Both the position numbers and the translations under genes were made by a program. Shown here piece after piece: positions 47,701 to 59,160 of a stretch of DNA of 64,000 nt. This DNA comes from Isoetes taiwanensis (taxonomy: Eukaryota > Streptophyta > Lycopodiopsida > Isoetales > Isoetaceae): contig JAJEKV010000079.1 in the NCBI GenBank assembly GCA_021234155.1, positions 186,001 to 250,000 on the forward strand. Direction: 5' to 3'. Numbering within the stretch: the first letter of the stretch is position 1; each line of letters opens with the position of its first letter. The notes beneath the pieces were generated by a model. That model did no database searches, had not been told where the DNA came from, and worked only from the letters and a program-made list of their open reading frames with translations.

Positions 47701-48600
47701 ATCCGCCTGGCCGTCACCCAAAGGGATCCATCAGCAACTGGCTGTAGGATCTGTATGGGCCATCGGGTGCAACTGAAACAAAGTGCGCACAATCTCCCAA
47801 GCAGCTAGCAACCCCTCGAGGAAAGGAGAGGCATTAGGATATGGAGAAAGTGGATAGAATAATGCCCATGGGAGGAGTGGCTTAATGGATATGGAGAGCC
47901 AAAGGAAATGCATATCTGTAAAGACTGGTGAATGAGACGCAACCCTAGGGAATTATTAGCATTATTTAGAATCTGCCATATGAACTTAGAAATTAGCATC
48001 TTGCTCTGGAGAAGAAAGTGAATCATCCTTCGCCCCCCCACAAAGTTTAGGCATAACGCACTTCGCCCAACTAATTTTAACATTATCTCCTTCTTCAGTG
48101 CCACCCCAAATAAAGTTTCTGATAATACGAACAATGAGTTGCATCTTCGTCTGTGGTGCCAGCAAGATGGATGCCATATAGACATGTGTACTACTCAAAA
48201 CTGACTTTGCCACAGTTACGCCACCAGCCATGGATAACTTAGCCATGGACCACCAGAACAAATGCCTTTCTAACCCCTTAATAATAACATCCCACGCATC
48301 TCCAGATGAGAGGTGTATACCAACTGGAATGCCCAGAAGCCTAGTTTCCTTCCCATGAGAAAGAACCTTCCATGGAAATGCAACTATAAAAGACAAAACT
48401 GGAGAGTCTAGGGCCCACAAGGCAGTACACTTTTGTCATCCCACAAAGATACCAGAAGCCAAAGAGAAATTTTCCAACAAAGAAATCGCATTCTGCAAAT
48501 TCTGCTCATCAGCCATTAAGAACAAGAAAGTGTCATCCGCATACTGATTACAAATCTCCTGTGAACCATTATTCATGGGAAGACCATGCAAGATGCTTTA
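47701..48600 (-). mobile_element. LINE reverse transcriptase fragment, decayed
   Basis: Minus strand: CNQYADDTFLFLMADEQNL (catalytic YADD, about 48550), a TGA within the following stretch, LLGIPVGIHL, a LSMAGGVTVAKSVL motif, RIIRNFIWGG and ISWAKCVMPKLCGGA, then a frame change near 48020 and SPYPNASPFLEGLLAAWEIV. This is the thumb and C-terminal region of a plant LINE RT, unlike the LINE at 12-20 kb in sequence. Not functional. Confidence 0.8.
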
Positions 48601-49711
48601 CTGCACTGCAAGAGAGAATACATGAGAAAGAACACTGACCCCAAATTTGGCTCTAGGTGTAGTTTTTTGCTGTATTTTTTGTAGAAAAACAACACTTAAA
48701 GTCCACCTGTTGTTAAATTCCGAAAATGCTAGAAACAACGTGTTGTTTTTGGCTAAAAAGTCTATGCATAGAAAATTGACAGCCTTTTGAAAAAAATTCA
48801 ATGCGTTTGTTTTTATATTTTTACTAAAAAAAATAACATGTGGTTTTACAAAATATCCACATATGGTTTTTGAAAATAGTAGTTGTTTTTAAGTGTTATT
48901 TTTACTAAAAATCAACATGTGGTAGTTATTTTCAAGTGTTGTTTTTTCTAATAATACATGTGGTTTAGCAAAATATCCACATTGTAGAAAGGTGTAGTTA
49001 AGTGTAGTTATTACAGGTAGAAAACTTGTGTGGTTTTCTTAAGCGTGGTTTTTTAAGGTAAGAATTTAGTTTCTATTCTATTCTATTCTATTCTATTCTA
49101 TTCTATATGTTGTTTTTAAGCAACCTAGCATTGTTTCCTAGCATTTTTTTTTAATTTCCTAACTTTGTTCCCTTCAAGCAACCAAACCTATTCCCTCTTA
49201 AAGAACATGCTGAGGTACATAAATTGTCTTTATATTGTTTTATGCATTTCCATTTTAAAGAAGAAACTAATAATGTTTCCATTGTCACATAGGGAACAAA
49301 TTCTTTGACGTATAATGTATCTTTTTGGTGGTGTCTAAAAAGCATGTTTCGCTAGAGGATTGTCCTAGAAATGAACTATCTGAAGGGTACGTGTACCAAA
49401 CCATGCAATGTCATTGTAGGGCAATTAAAGGATTTGGAATATAAAGGGCAATATATTATGCTTTCGGAATGATAATATCAACTGTTATACTTTCAAGCCA
49501 GATTATTTCTTCCCTCACAAATAAACTGAGCCACTAACAATTTATTCGTCGAATTCCATTAGGACTAGAAAGCATTAACGTTCATCTACGGTCTGTGTTA
49601 TATTCCTATAATAAGTACTACTTATCTGTTTGATCCAAGCTTTTTCCTGTGATTTCTTGCTATCTTTTTTTTAATTTTGCAAGGTCTCTACTTAATGTTT
49701 AGAATATTTTG
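48601..49711. repeat. Degenerate short repeats and (TATTC)n microsatellite
   Basis: From 48640 to 49060 text such as ACATGTGGTTTTACAAAATA and TCCACAT recurs irregularly. (TATTC)n, about seven units, lies at 49072-49106. No gene recognised in the remainder. Confidence 0.6.
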
Positions 49712-50181
49712 TGTAACGGGCCCATGGTAGACTGCTCGAGTATTCGATCCTTGAATGTGCCTGTGGAGCGTTCCCGAGACACCGGCATAAATGGGTAGAA
49801 GCGACTACTCATAAACGTCTAGACGGTTTTGCCCAGTTGGTTAAGGGCATGTCGGTTAGGAACGTTACATTTGGTATCAGAGCAGGTCTCGAGTTCGAGT
49901 TTCCATGGGTGCCTATATGCATGGGTAATTTGCAAAGACTTGGTAATCATTATGACATAGTATGACATAGATATGGTATAGCCTTGGATGCTCGAGGACG
50001 AGCATAGTTCTAGTGGGAGAGACTGTAACGGGCCCATGGTAGACTGCTCGAGTATTCGATCCTTGAATGTGCCTGTGGAGCGTTCCCGAGACACCGGCAT
50101 AAATGGGTAGAAGCGACTACTCATAAACGTCTAGACGGTTTTGCCCAGTTGGTTAAGGGCATGTCGGTTAGGAACGTTACA
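49712..50181 (+). mobile_element. TRIM (miniature LTR element), complete, identical LTRs
   Basis: Two direct repeats of 158 bp, 49712-49869 and 50024-50181, appear identical base for base; they begin TGTAACGGGCCC and end GTTACA. The 154-bp interior starts with a primer-binding site TGGTATCAGAGC (49872-49883, initiator Met tRNA) and ends with a purine-rich AGTGGGAGAGAC before the second LTR. TTTTG flanks both sides (49707-49711 and 50182-50186). No coding capacity. Identical LTRs indicate a young insertion. The LTR start resembles that of the gag-only element (TGTAACGG), so the two may use the same machinery. Confidence 0.93.
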
Positions 50182-50858
50182 TTTTGGGCCCTGTTTTGCT
50201 CAGGGTTGCTTTTGCTTTATATGTGATTCTATTTGGAGTCCACCTATATTCACATCTGTAGGTTGTTTGTATTAGCAATTAATTGAATGGGAGGCTTGAT
50301 CTCAGCAGCTGCAATATATAGGAGAATGCAATTCCTTGGCATCCGAAATTAAACATGTGATTTTCTAATGGCATCATGTCAAATTTAGTAAGGTTAGGCT
50401 TGGACATGTAAGGCATTTCTTGATGTATTTTCTCGATGCATGAACATGATGTATGAACATGTTTGGTCCTCCAATTGAGGTGTAATGTCTACGTCAAAGT
50501 GATGGTGTTGTAATAACAGTTTGTTCAAATGTTATGATACTACAATAGTACTACAGGTATTGTCATATTATGGGTCTCCATGTTCTTCCATAATTGTCAT
50601 GCTTTTTCTATTCTTTGATGCAGTTTTTTCCTTCCATTTTCGATATTTTCTCAGGTGGTGTTATGCATGTGCAATCATGGAATAATCTTCCAATATGCTT
50701 GAAGAGGCATCCACAGTCTAGATCCTTAAATCCTTTTTAGGCTTGAAGAAAATAAGGTAAATTTCAATGGTAAATTCAATATTTCAATCTATAAACATTG
50801 TATTCTATAACTATATCTATTTGAATGACCATTTAAAAACAATCATGCATGGCTTGCT
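50182..50858. other. Intergenic, no gene recognised
   Basis: AT-rich sequence between the TRIM and the gene at 50859; no motif recognised. Confidence 0.5.
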
Positions 50859-52395
50859 TTGTTGCCATTGCCATTGGGTGTATTTTCATTTGACATGTTC
50901 AAAAAAACATGTCGCGACACTAGTGCTGGTGAAGTGCTGTTCGGCCTTCTTCAACCCTTCACCAAAAACGTCACCCTTCTCGGCCACACCGCCATAGCTA
51001 TTCCGGGGATGGGAGAATTCGTTGGTCTTCAAGATCAATCAAGGACCTTGATTGAAGCCAACTCAAATGATCCTGAAGGGTAGGTTGCTTTCGAAATGGA
51101 AATTGGCGGAATTAACATTTCTTTGATGCGTAATTGTGTTTCTTGCTTGGAGCAGAAAGCTATGGTTTCCGACCGGAAAAAGCTTTCCTAGCTTCATTAG
51201 CAAAGAATTCATGCAAGTTTGATGCGTGGAGACTCTATTCCTGGTTCAAGCATCAATTTGTAGAGCAATCAAAGCACTTTTCCAATTGTTTGCTCAACAT
51301 TCTCAAAGAATTTTTCCGAGAACAAAGTACCACAAACCAAGGCAAATACTTCCTTACCCGGTATAAACATTCCTCAAATTTAGTGAGGGAATCCGAACCC
51401 AATTCAAAGACATGTAAAGGATCAGGCTTTGTTGTGGTGCTGAAAGATGAAATTTAACTTTCAATTTATTTGATGCGTAATCTGATTATTTGGAAGATCA
51501 TGTCGATAATTACGATCTTCATGATGATTTTGGGGAGCCGCCAAATGCTTCTTGTCCAGATTTCATGCCTTCAAATGTTTTTGATGGAGATGTTGCTGAG
51601 CCTACCATGGATTCGTTTTGTTTAGAACAAGAAGGTTTGTTTCCTCTAATATGCTTTGACTTTTACATATGTATTCTATCTTGATTGACAACATTTAAGA
51701 ATATTTCCACTTTCAGACTTGTTTGCATCAGATCTTGGAAGACCAGATGCTTCAAACAATTCAGGTAACACCTATGCTGACTTATTTTTCTACACATAAC
51801 TATGCTGACTTATTTTTCATGCACATAACTATGCTGACTTATTTTTCTACACACTTGGTAATTAAGATTAAATTGGTTGAAGCTGAATATAAAGATGAAG
51901 CTGCTGATGGTCCTGTTTATGAGGGAGATCCTGAATGGAAGTCAGATATAATTGCAATTGGAGATAACTTTGCAGTCAATGCCGAGCCTAACAACAAAGA
52001 AAAGGTAGATTTTTATATTCTGAAATGCACACAGGTTAAACATGTCATTGAGAAAGCATACAAGGATCCTTGGGGGCAGAAGTTTGGTAGGAATGAAGTT
52101 GTTGTAACAGGAAAGTACTACAAGTTCATTGGAGGTTGCAGATACGAGTTGCTGGAGCATGATCCTGAATGTAGTGTTTACAAATTTAGTTACCAAGCAG
52201 TTGAACTTTGTCATGCATCACATGGGAAATAACCAGTATGAGCTTGATGAAGATGTGCATGATCACATCATGGACAGCTTGCCACAAAACACTACCATCT
52301 TGGCACAAGATGCAGTTGACTCAAAATCACAAACTGAAAGCAGTGCAAAGGTTGCAAGGAAAAGAAGAAGAAAGAATGGAGACAATGAAATATAA
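50859..52395 (+). pseudogene. Uncharacterised multi-exon gene, probably transposon-associated, frame-broken
   Basis: Plus-strand coding blocks: 50907-51080 (TSAGEVLFGLLQPFTKNVTL, GMGEFVGLQDQ), ending at a possible GTAGGT donor; 51157-51230 (KLWFPTGKSFPSFISKEF); an acidic block 51490-51636 (LHDDFGEPPNASCPDF); 51718-51762 (DLFASDLGRPDASNN) before GTAACA; and 51865-52180 with VDFYILKCTQVKHVIEKAY, DPWGQKFG and KYYKFIGG, continuing after a shift near 52170 with NLVTKQLNFVMHH, QYELDEDVHDHIMDSL and a basic end KVARKRRRKNG (NLS-like). I believe the DFYILKC...DPWG...YY...ELDEDVH order occurs in transposon-associated plant proteins, but I cannot name the family. Real exon structure uncertain. Confidence 0.45.
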
Positions 52396-52547
52396 ACCAT
52401 TCCAACCATTACAGAAATTACAACCATTGAATTCTAAACATTGACATTGACAATGTAAAATGTAACCATTGAATTTACAGAAATTACAACCATTGAATTC
52501 TAAACATTGACATTGTAAAAATGTAACCATTATCCACTTGCAAGTAA

Positions 52548-53070
52548 ACACAATCCAATTGCAAGTAAACACAATCCAATTGCAAGTTAAAACAGTAGAT
52601 CATATATTGCAAGTTATCCAATTGCAAGTGAACTCACACAATCCAATTGTAAGTAAACACAATCCAATTGCAAGTTAAAACAGTAGATCATATATTGCAA
52701 GTTATCCAATTGCAAGTTAAAATAGTAGATCATATATTTCAAGTTATCCAATTGCAAGTTAAAATAGTAGATCATATACAATTGCAAGTTAAAATGGTAG
52801 ATCATATATTGCAAGTTATCCAATTGCAAGTTAAAATAGTAGATCATATATTTCAAGTTATCCAATTGCAAGTTAAAATAGTAGATCATATACAATTGCA
52901 AGTTAAAATGGTAGATCATATATTGCAAGTTATCCAATTGCAAGTTAAAATAGTAGATCATATATTTCAAGTTATCCAATTGCAAGTTATGCAATTGCAA
53001 GTTATCCAATTGCAAGTTAAAATGGTAGATCATATATTGCAAGTTAAAACAGTAGATCATATATTAAATG
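52548..53070. repeat. Minisatellite, 38-bp related units in a 114-bp higher-order period
   Basis: CAATTGCAAGTTAAAATAG and TAGATCATATATTGCAAGTT alternate. The 114-bp compound unit (for example 52796 to 52909, repeated from 52910) is close to 3 x 38. Because 114 is a multiple of three, both strands stay open (148 codons minus, 152 plus), but the peptides are simple repeats. It lies between two convergent genes. Confidence 0.9.
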
Positions 53071-53556
53071 GTGCTGAAGGGTTTACAAAAATAACCAAAA
53101 TGTACAGCTCCATTTCACAGAAATGAGCATGTCATAGCAGCACTGTTAAGTAGTTATAACTTAAAGTTTGAAAACCATAGAAAACCACCTACATTTGAAA
53201 ATTGGTGGTTTTCTTTCATAAAACCATTCACTTCTTTTCCACCATTTTGTCCTGGCAATACTTTGCCAAGGTAATATCGTGGTCTTCGAGTCGCTACTTC
53301 CTCAATCATCTTTGCTTTCGCCAAAATCTCCAAGTCTTTGGTGACTTCAAAGACTTCCTCAATATCTGCTTTGACACGAGGTTCAACCACTTGATGTTCA
53401 AAGACCGAGGTTCAAACAAAGAGATTATTCACATTTTCTCGCATTGCATTGTAAAATAAATCGAATGAAACAAATAAGTTAAGCATACAAAAAATTTCAT
53501 AAATAAATAAGTTATGTTACCGTTGAACCTATTTTCTTCTTCTCAGAGTGGTAACA

Positions 53557-55097
53557 TCACCTTTCAAAGAGGTTGTCATTCAACCTTGGTGATTTCCTTG
53601 TGCTTTTGAGAGGGCTGACATGAGCAAATTTCACTGGACTTAACTTGTCCACATCAATAAAACCTGCAAAATATTTCTACAAGCTAAAGTGCATGAAAAC
53701 TTTTAAAACAAATAAAAAATAGAGTCAAAGTCATTACCTTTTTCAAGTTTGAGTTTCTTCACAGATCTGGTCTTCTTCTTTGCAACTCTTTCTGCAATGA
53801 AGTCAGGAGCAGCAGGTAGCGTGTACAGATCATCTTCTTCTTTACCTCTTTTTTTTGGTCCTCAGCACCTTGTTTTTCTTGTCTTCCTTGTTACTTTCAG
53901 TGTCACTATCATTCTCACTTTCTGTGTCACTTTCAACAGGATGGTATTCTTTATATACCAATTCTTGCAATATGCTGCCTGGAACCTCTTCATGACAGGT
54001 AGGTACAGTGCAATGCATACAGTCCAAAACAGCAGAAAAGCAAAAAACATGGTATTTGTGACCACATGTTAATTTGACATGCAATTCATAATCTTTGCAG
54101 AACAAAAGGCCACATGCTTCACATGCATCCTTATTATCCAAGAAAGGCATGTCATAGGAACCCATACCTAGGTGCATCCGATTTCTGTTGGACTCAGACT
54201 GCAGAAAAGCAACATGTTTGCATTTGGCATGCCAAATCTTCATATGCTTTTCAATAGCATCAACTTCTTGTTTGAGTTCGATGATGTCGGCCTTCAAATT
54301 CTTCAATCCATTTTTATCCAACTTATTTATGGTGCTGGCCAACAGGTCTCGCCACATTTCCTCTTGTGCTTTAAGCCTTTGAATAGCTTCTTGTTCGTCT
54401 GGCGCAGCTGTTTCTAAAGCCTCTCTGTCCTTCACTTTTTCAGATATCTGCTCTTCTATTGCAGAGATCTGAAAGTCAGCTTGAGTGAGAGCACCCTCCT
54501 TCCTCAAATAATCTTCTTCTTTCATCAAAATATCGTTTTCTTTTTCAGCTTTCATAGCAGCAAGCCTCCTAAGCTGATTGAGTATGGCATTGCTGTTGTT
54601 GCTGTAGCTACTACCCTCTTGCTTAACTGACAATTGTCGCTCAGAAGTCCTAAAAGCATCAGCAGCAAAGGAAGCCCAGTTGATAGCATATTCCTCAGGA
54701 TTTGCAGCTGCTCGAGGGGAATTAGCCCAGGCAAAAGCTCTAGCAAAGGTGACTCTAACTTCATTGTTAGTGGGCTTGGATTTTTGGTAAATCCTTCCAA
54801 GAAGGTCGTTCAGCTGGGTTTCATAGGCAGGCCGAATAAATTTCAGGTTAATCTTCCCTTTCCTGAGTGGCATCTTCCAAACTCGAAGAAAATCGGCCTC
54901 TGTAACATCTTTTGCCTTAATTTCTTTGGGCTTTTTCCCTTTGTTAGAAAGAGCCCGGTTAACATGGAATTCATATTCCGTTCTCGCCATCAGCATGTCC
55001 TGCAAGCAAAAAAAAGGTCAGAACTTCATAGGCCAAAGGGAAATTTGAGAGCTCCACAAAAGAAAAGGACAGCAACCTCGCCGGAATTGAGCGCCAT
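53557..55097 (-). CDS. Coiled-coil and RING-like zinc finger nuclear-type protein, 3 exons, one frameshift in an A run
   Basis: Exon 1 55097-55077 (MALNSGE; weak GTTGCT donor), exon 2 54999-53738, exon 3 53663-53557. The main exon gives MLMARTEYEFHVNRAL, an N-terminal globular part (to about residue 150), a long charged helical region (about 150-275, AAMKAEKENDILMKEEDYL and heptad-like text), then C-x2-C-x(14)-C-G-H-x2-H-x2-C, followed by C and H pairs (ACEACGLLFC, TCGHKYHVFC): a RING-H2-like finger. An acidic Ser/Asp/Glu tail is followed by basic KSTRKSPRL at the end. The frame is lost in a run of eight A (53849-53856 on plus shows T8); with seven, exons 2 and 3 read through. Such fingers often act in ubiquitin ligases; here the role is unknown. 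Exon 1 is less certain. Confidence 0.65.
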
Positions 55098-56953
55098 CAC
55101 AAATCTGTTCTTGCTTGATGAATTCGGAAAACAGAGAATAGGAGAAGCTTGATCGACTGAATAGATTTGAAGCGAGGATGGTAATGATGCATTCGAAATT
55201 ATGAAAAAACAGGGGATGGCTCGAAGAAAATTCGCGCTCAAAAATCGATGACGAATGATGAAGGGTGTACCCTTCACCATAATGACGGACGGCCCTGCCC
55301 TTCGCCTGACAGTCGCGATTAAAAGTGCTGATCGGGTGCTGATCGTACCAAAAAATGGGTATGTCAAGCATAAAAACACCCCATTTCGCACTGCGTTTTC
55401 TTGCACTACTTTCTTACGACAAAGTTAAAGACTTCTTCACTCATTCAGCCTGTCTTAAACTTTTATCTAGATTGCATAGACAATGCCATACTACACGTCT
55501 TCTTTTCAGGTCCATGTAGTCAAGTTTTTGTTGCGTGAAGAGGTACGGGTATCTAATATTCACATTCATCATAGAATTTTTGATCAGCTGCATTTGTTTT
55601 TAAAGTTTAAATCTCCTTGAGTTGGTATAATGAATTTTTGTTAATCTTAGGTGCATGCCAATGCAGGATGTTTGCACTTAACAGATCTCATATGATTATG
55701 TCGTAGGAATTATTTTTCTATTATGATAATGTTACAATTTGATGAGTTGATGCATATCTTTTCATTTGCAAGGGAATCTCAGCTGGGAGCATACATGTAC
55801 TAGATTGTGCTTTGGCAACCTGGTGCGGAAGAAATTAGTAGCTACTAGACATCTTCTAATTTTGGACATAAAACCGTTCAATTTTAAACAATATAAAATG
55901 TTATTTTCTAAGAAATGAAGAGAAGAGTGGTGCTTATGCAAGTTTGCATTGTAGAACATCAATGAAACTCCATACTTTCTAAGCATGACGAATGGATGTA
56001 CCAAGGCGCTAATGACCAAGAAGAGTTTAATACCAGGAAAGCTAGCGTGACTTTCTGCAGGATGCCAACTTTGATATTCAAGCACTGCTTCATCTTCAAC
56101 TTCTACGTGATTGTTTAGTTTGTAATTATGCTGCAGCAGTGAGTTTTGATGCTACAATGATGGATGTTGTTGCCATGTACATTATTATATGTATATTCGC
56201 TAAAAACTTATTGACTTTATTTATTTTTTGATGCATCCACACATTGTCAAAGCAAACGATTTTTATTTTTCATTTGCATATGCAGTAGTTTAGCTGTCTA
56301 AAATTGATTCCAATAACATTCAGATACAAGAAGACCACAATCAAAGCTGCAACACTCTATTGCTATAAGATGTGTACACCAATGGCTTCTTGAGGGTTTT
56401 GTCTCATATACATTGTCTCAGTTAGACATTAAAAATTGTAGAATATATGAAATGGCTAATGGATGCACAAAGTAATCAAAAGGTATGTTCATAGCATGAT
56501 TATTTGGATGTAAATCACATTTTCATTTATCTTAGAGAATTTAAATTGCCAAAATTTATGCACATTTTTGCTGCCTTAAAATTATACCATTTATCAATTT
56601 TATTCATCTTTTAAGCCATGCCCCTGTGACGACGTCTCAATATACACAACAGATATGTTCCTTCCGTTTTTACTCAATAACTTCAAAATTTTTGTATGTA
56701 GTTATTTATAAATAACTTCCATCTATGTTAAAATATTCAATTATGGTGGCAACATTGCAATCCATGTTATCTATGCACCATTGCTTATCCATTCCATTAC
56801 TCCTACTTATTCTATGTGCCCACGGTTATGCTCGACCTCCCTACACCCTTGCACTTGACCCCCAATACATGTATGGACAAGATTACATCTATAGCTTTTT
56901 GTTCCATCTACATACTCTATTATGCCTACCCATTCCAGATGTCCATGATTAAT

Positions 56954-56982
56954 GCCCGGCATTGCCGGGCACACGTTTCTAG
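56954..56982 (+). mobile_element. Helitron-like 3' terminus
   Basis: GCCCGGCATTGCCGGGC forms a stem-loop (56954-56970), followed after 8 nt by CTAG (56979-56982) and then T. A hairpin about 10-12 nt before a CTRR end inserted next to T is the Helitron 3' signature. The 5' TC end was not located, so element size is unknown. Confidence 0.55.
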
Positions 56983-57448
56983 TTATATAAATAAATGATG
57001 GCTTCTTATACAAACGCATATAAAATGTTCTCTCAATAGATCAATCAAACCACAAGATGACAGATATTCTTATCACATTAGGTATTGAAACATGAGATAC
57101 TTCTATACAACCCCTTTTCCTTTATGTCTTGGTAACTGCCTTTCACATATGAAGCTGGATGATAGTCACCTCCCATGTACGAAATTGGATGTAACCAAAT
57201 TAGAAGATGTGGAGATAAATTTCATAGATTGGAAAGAACTATCAGTATCCAAGTTCTTCTCAGACTAAATCACAATTACAGTAGTTTCTAATCACACGTT
57301 AAAGTAGACAACTACTTTAGAATTGCTCCACACGAATGTTGTACATACATTATTTATACTATCCATGCCTAACAATGCTTGGCACACCTGCCTTTTAATG
57401 CTTGGCACTGTTGTGCACCTATATTCAACAACCCTGCCTCCGAACTAA

Positions 57449-57476
57449 GCCCGACAATGCCGGGCAATGTTACTAG
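57449..57476 (+). mobile_element. Second Helitron-like 3' terminus
   Basis: GCCCGACAATGCCGGGC (57449-57465), then 7 nt, CTAG (57473-57476) and T. Same family as 56954-56982, one stem mismatch. Probably a non-autonomous copy. Confidence 0.5.
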
Positions 57477-58031
57477 TAAAATGGGTATATTAAAATGGAT
57501 ATATTGAGTACCACCAGGAGTCCAGGACTGCTTTGTCCTTGGCTTGTTCCAAAGGCCTGGTTTCCAATTCGCTTACAGATGGGAACAACTTGTGCAGAAA
57601 AGGAAAGCCATTACTTCAAAAGCAATTTTATTTTGAATTTTCAGAAAGTAGCCCCGACACTTAAGTTATCCGCTTGTGAAGATTTTGCTGATCTGACTAA
57701 ATAAGAGTTTAAGTAATGATCTTCTACTTATAAAAATGTTTTTGAAGACCCAGTAGAAAGTTTTGTCGGTAGCCTCACTGAATTGGCATATGCATAAGAG
57801 TAGTAAGGATGCTATTGCATAACTATAAGAGAGTTACATCTGGGTCTTCGCCGATTTGAATTTAACAATACAGAATTGTTGAAAGAGCATATTGGATATT
57901 TGTAATAGCAATTAGAATGGCATTTGCAACCAATTAGCTTTATTTTTCCATCCAGTGCTTTATTAACTACAACCGTTCATTTGTATTTTTTTGATCCGAT
58001 CTGGCTTTATTAACCACAGCCAAGGCCTTAT

Positions 58032-59160
58032 TTAAGCACAGCCAAGGTTGTTGCGAGGGTCAACACCCAATCTGAAGCACAAATACCTATAGTAACTGAT
58101 ACGGTTTATAGTTGCAGCTGTTTCAGTGGCCTTTCCACAGTCATAACCGCCAGTTATGATTCGAATAGTCTGCCCAAATCCAGAACCCCCAACAATGGCT
58201 TGATGGCAAGAACCAGAGCTGTTAGGACTGCGCATCCAAAACCAAAGAGATGCCTTGAACGAAGCGCCTGAATCTTGCTCCAGCAGATCTGGATTGGTAA
58301 GCAAGTTCAAACCCAAGTAGCTCCCTGCAGCATTGTAGTCCCGGGGGATTCACTTTTGATCAGCGTATAATCCATGAGAGTTCAACGGAGGGGTGTTTTT
58401 TGGACCATTTGCGTACGTATACTTAGGGGTTAAGGGTGTTTTTAGGCACTGATTTGGAGCAATATCTATACACAGAGGGGCCAAATTGCCTTTTAAAATT
58501 GCGTATACAAGGGGGGTTTTTTGCTACCCTCCGAACGCAGATGCCATACCCCCCTTCTGTATAAGTGCATCCCCTGGGACCGTAGTTATAATTCCTGACA
58601 CAGATCTTAAACTCATCAGTATAACCATTTCTTCTTGTTACATCTATTTATATTCTTGAATTGGGTACCTACCAAGACAATTGAAGAGGCCCTCGACCGT
58701 AATAGCTCTTACTAGAAGCACACGGATATTGGGTATTGGAGCTATCACAGTAGTTAGATCCGGGGCTTATCTCGCTGATATATTGCAGGCCTGTCAAATC
58801 CAACAGAATCCAACAAAACGTTTAACATAGGCTGGCTTACTGCAGTCAAATAAAAAAAAAATAACAGAACGTAGAAACCTTCTGTTTCCACTTTGACGTT
58901 AGCAAGGAAGGCAGCGACCTCTCGTTTCTGATCGACAAAGTGCCGAATCCGGTGAAGGAATTAGCAGCAGCAATGAAAGCATTATAACTATAGAAAGAGT
59001 TCATATACGGAAAAAAGGCACTGAAAATGCAGCTGCTGATCATACTGCCCACAGCACTTCCAGTTGTTGGAGTGCATTGTTGCGCATATCCTCCACTTAG
59101 GAGCATGCTCAACAACATCACCATCACCACCACAAGTACACATCTCTTTGGCCTCATCAT
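58032..59160 (-). pseudogene. GH19 chitinase (no hevein domain), broken by a frameshift and an inserted element
   Basis: Exons (minus): 59160-58879, 58790-58673, 58594-58032. Starts with a signal peptide (MMRPKRCVLVVVMVMLLSML..GGYAQQC), then directly the catalytic domain: SMISSCIFSAFFPYMNSFYS, AFIAAANSFTGFGTL, then, after a one-base loss near 58935, KREVAAFLANVKVETEG; exon 2 [31 protein letters not shown]; exon 3 NYNY, then a 244-bp insertion (58338-58581), then NAAGSYLGLNLL, ASLWFWM, SGSCHQAI and GGYDCGK. The two catalytic Glu (V-E-T-E-G and Y-I-S-E-I) are present. Family 19 chitinases cut chitin and serve in defence and wall remodelling. The gap pattern is class IV-like. Inactive as read. 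Confidence 0.85.
58338..58581. mobile_element. MITE-like insertion in chitinase exon 3
   Basis: Ends read GTCCCGGGGGATTCACTT and, inverted, GGTCCCAGGGGATGCACTT, imperfect TIRs. GTA (TAC on the gene strand) flanks both sides (58335-58337 and 58582-58584), a 3-bp target duplication. Taking it out restores W-NYNY-NAAG of GH19 chitinases, which supports the boundaries. Confidence 0.75.

Larger units (their letters stand above)
55098..58031. other. Intergenic, mostly AT-rich, with Helitron-like ends
   Basis: No gene recognised. Short frames such as 57495-57704 (plus) have no familiar motif. Two Helitron-like 3' termini lie at 56954-56982 and 57449-57476 (separate entries), with decayed look-alikes at 57366-57416 (GCCTAACAATGCTTGGCACA, AATGCTTGGCACTG). 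Confidence 0.5.

Noticed and set aside
49872-49883. tRNA gene signal (initiator Met tRNA match), here and at 17491-17502
   Set aside because: Only the 12-nt primer-binding site of LTR elements is present; no cloverleaf.
52614-53126. Long open frames on both strands (148 and 152 codons)
   Set aside because: They come from a minisatellite whose 114-bp period is a multiple of three; peptides are simple repeats with no domain.
57495-57704. 69-codon plus frame next to a Helitron-like end
   Set aside because: No recognisable motif, no paralogue in the window, ordinary length for chance.
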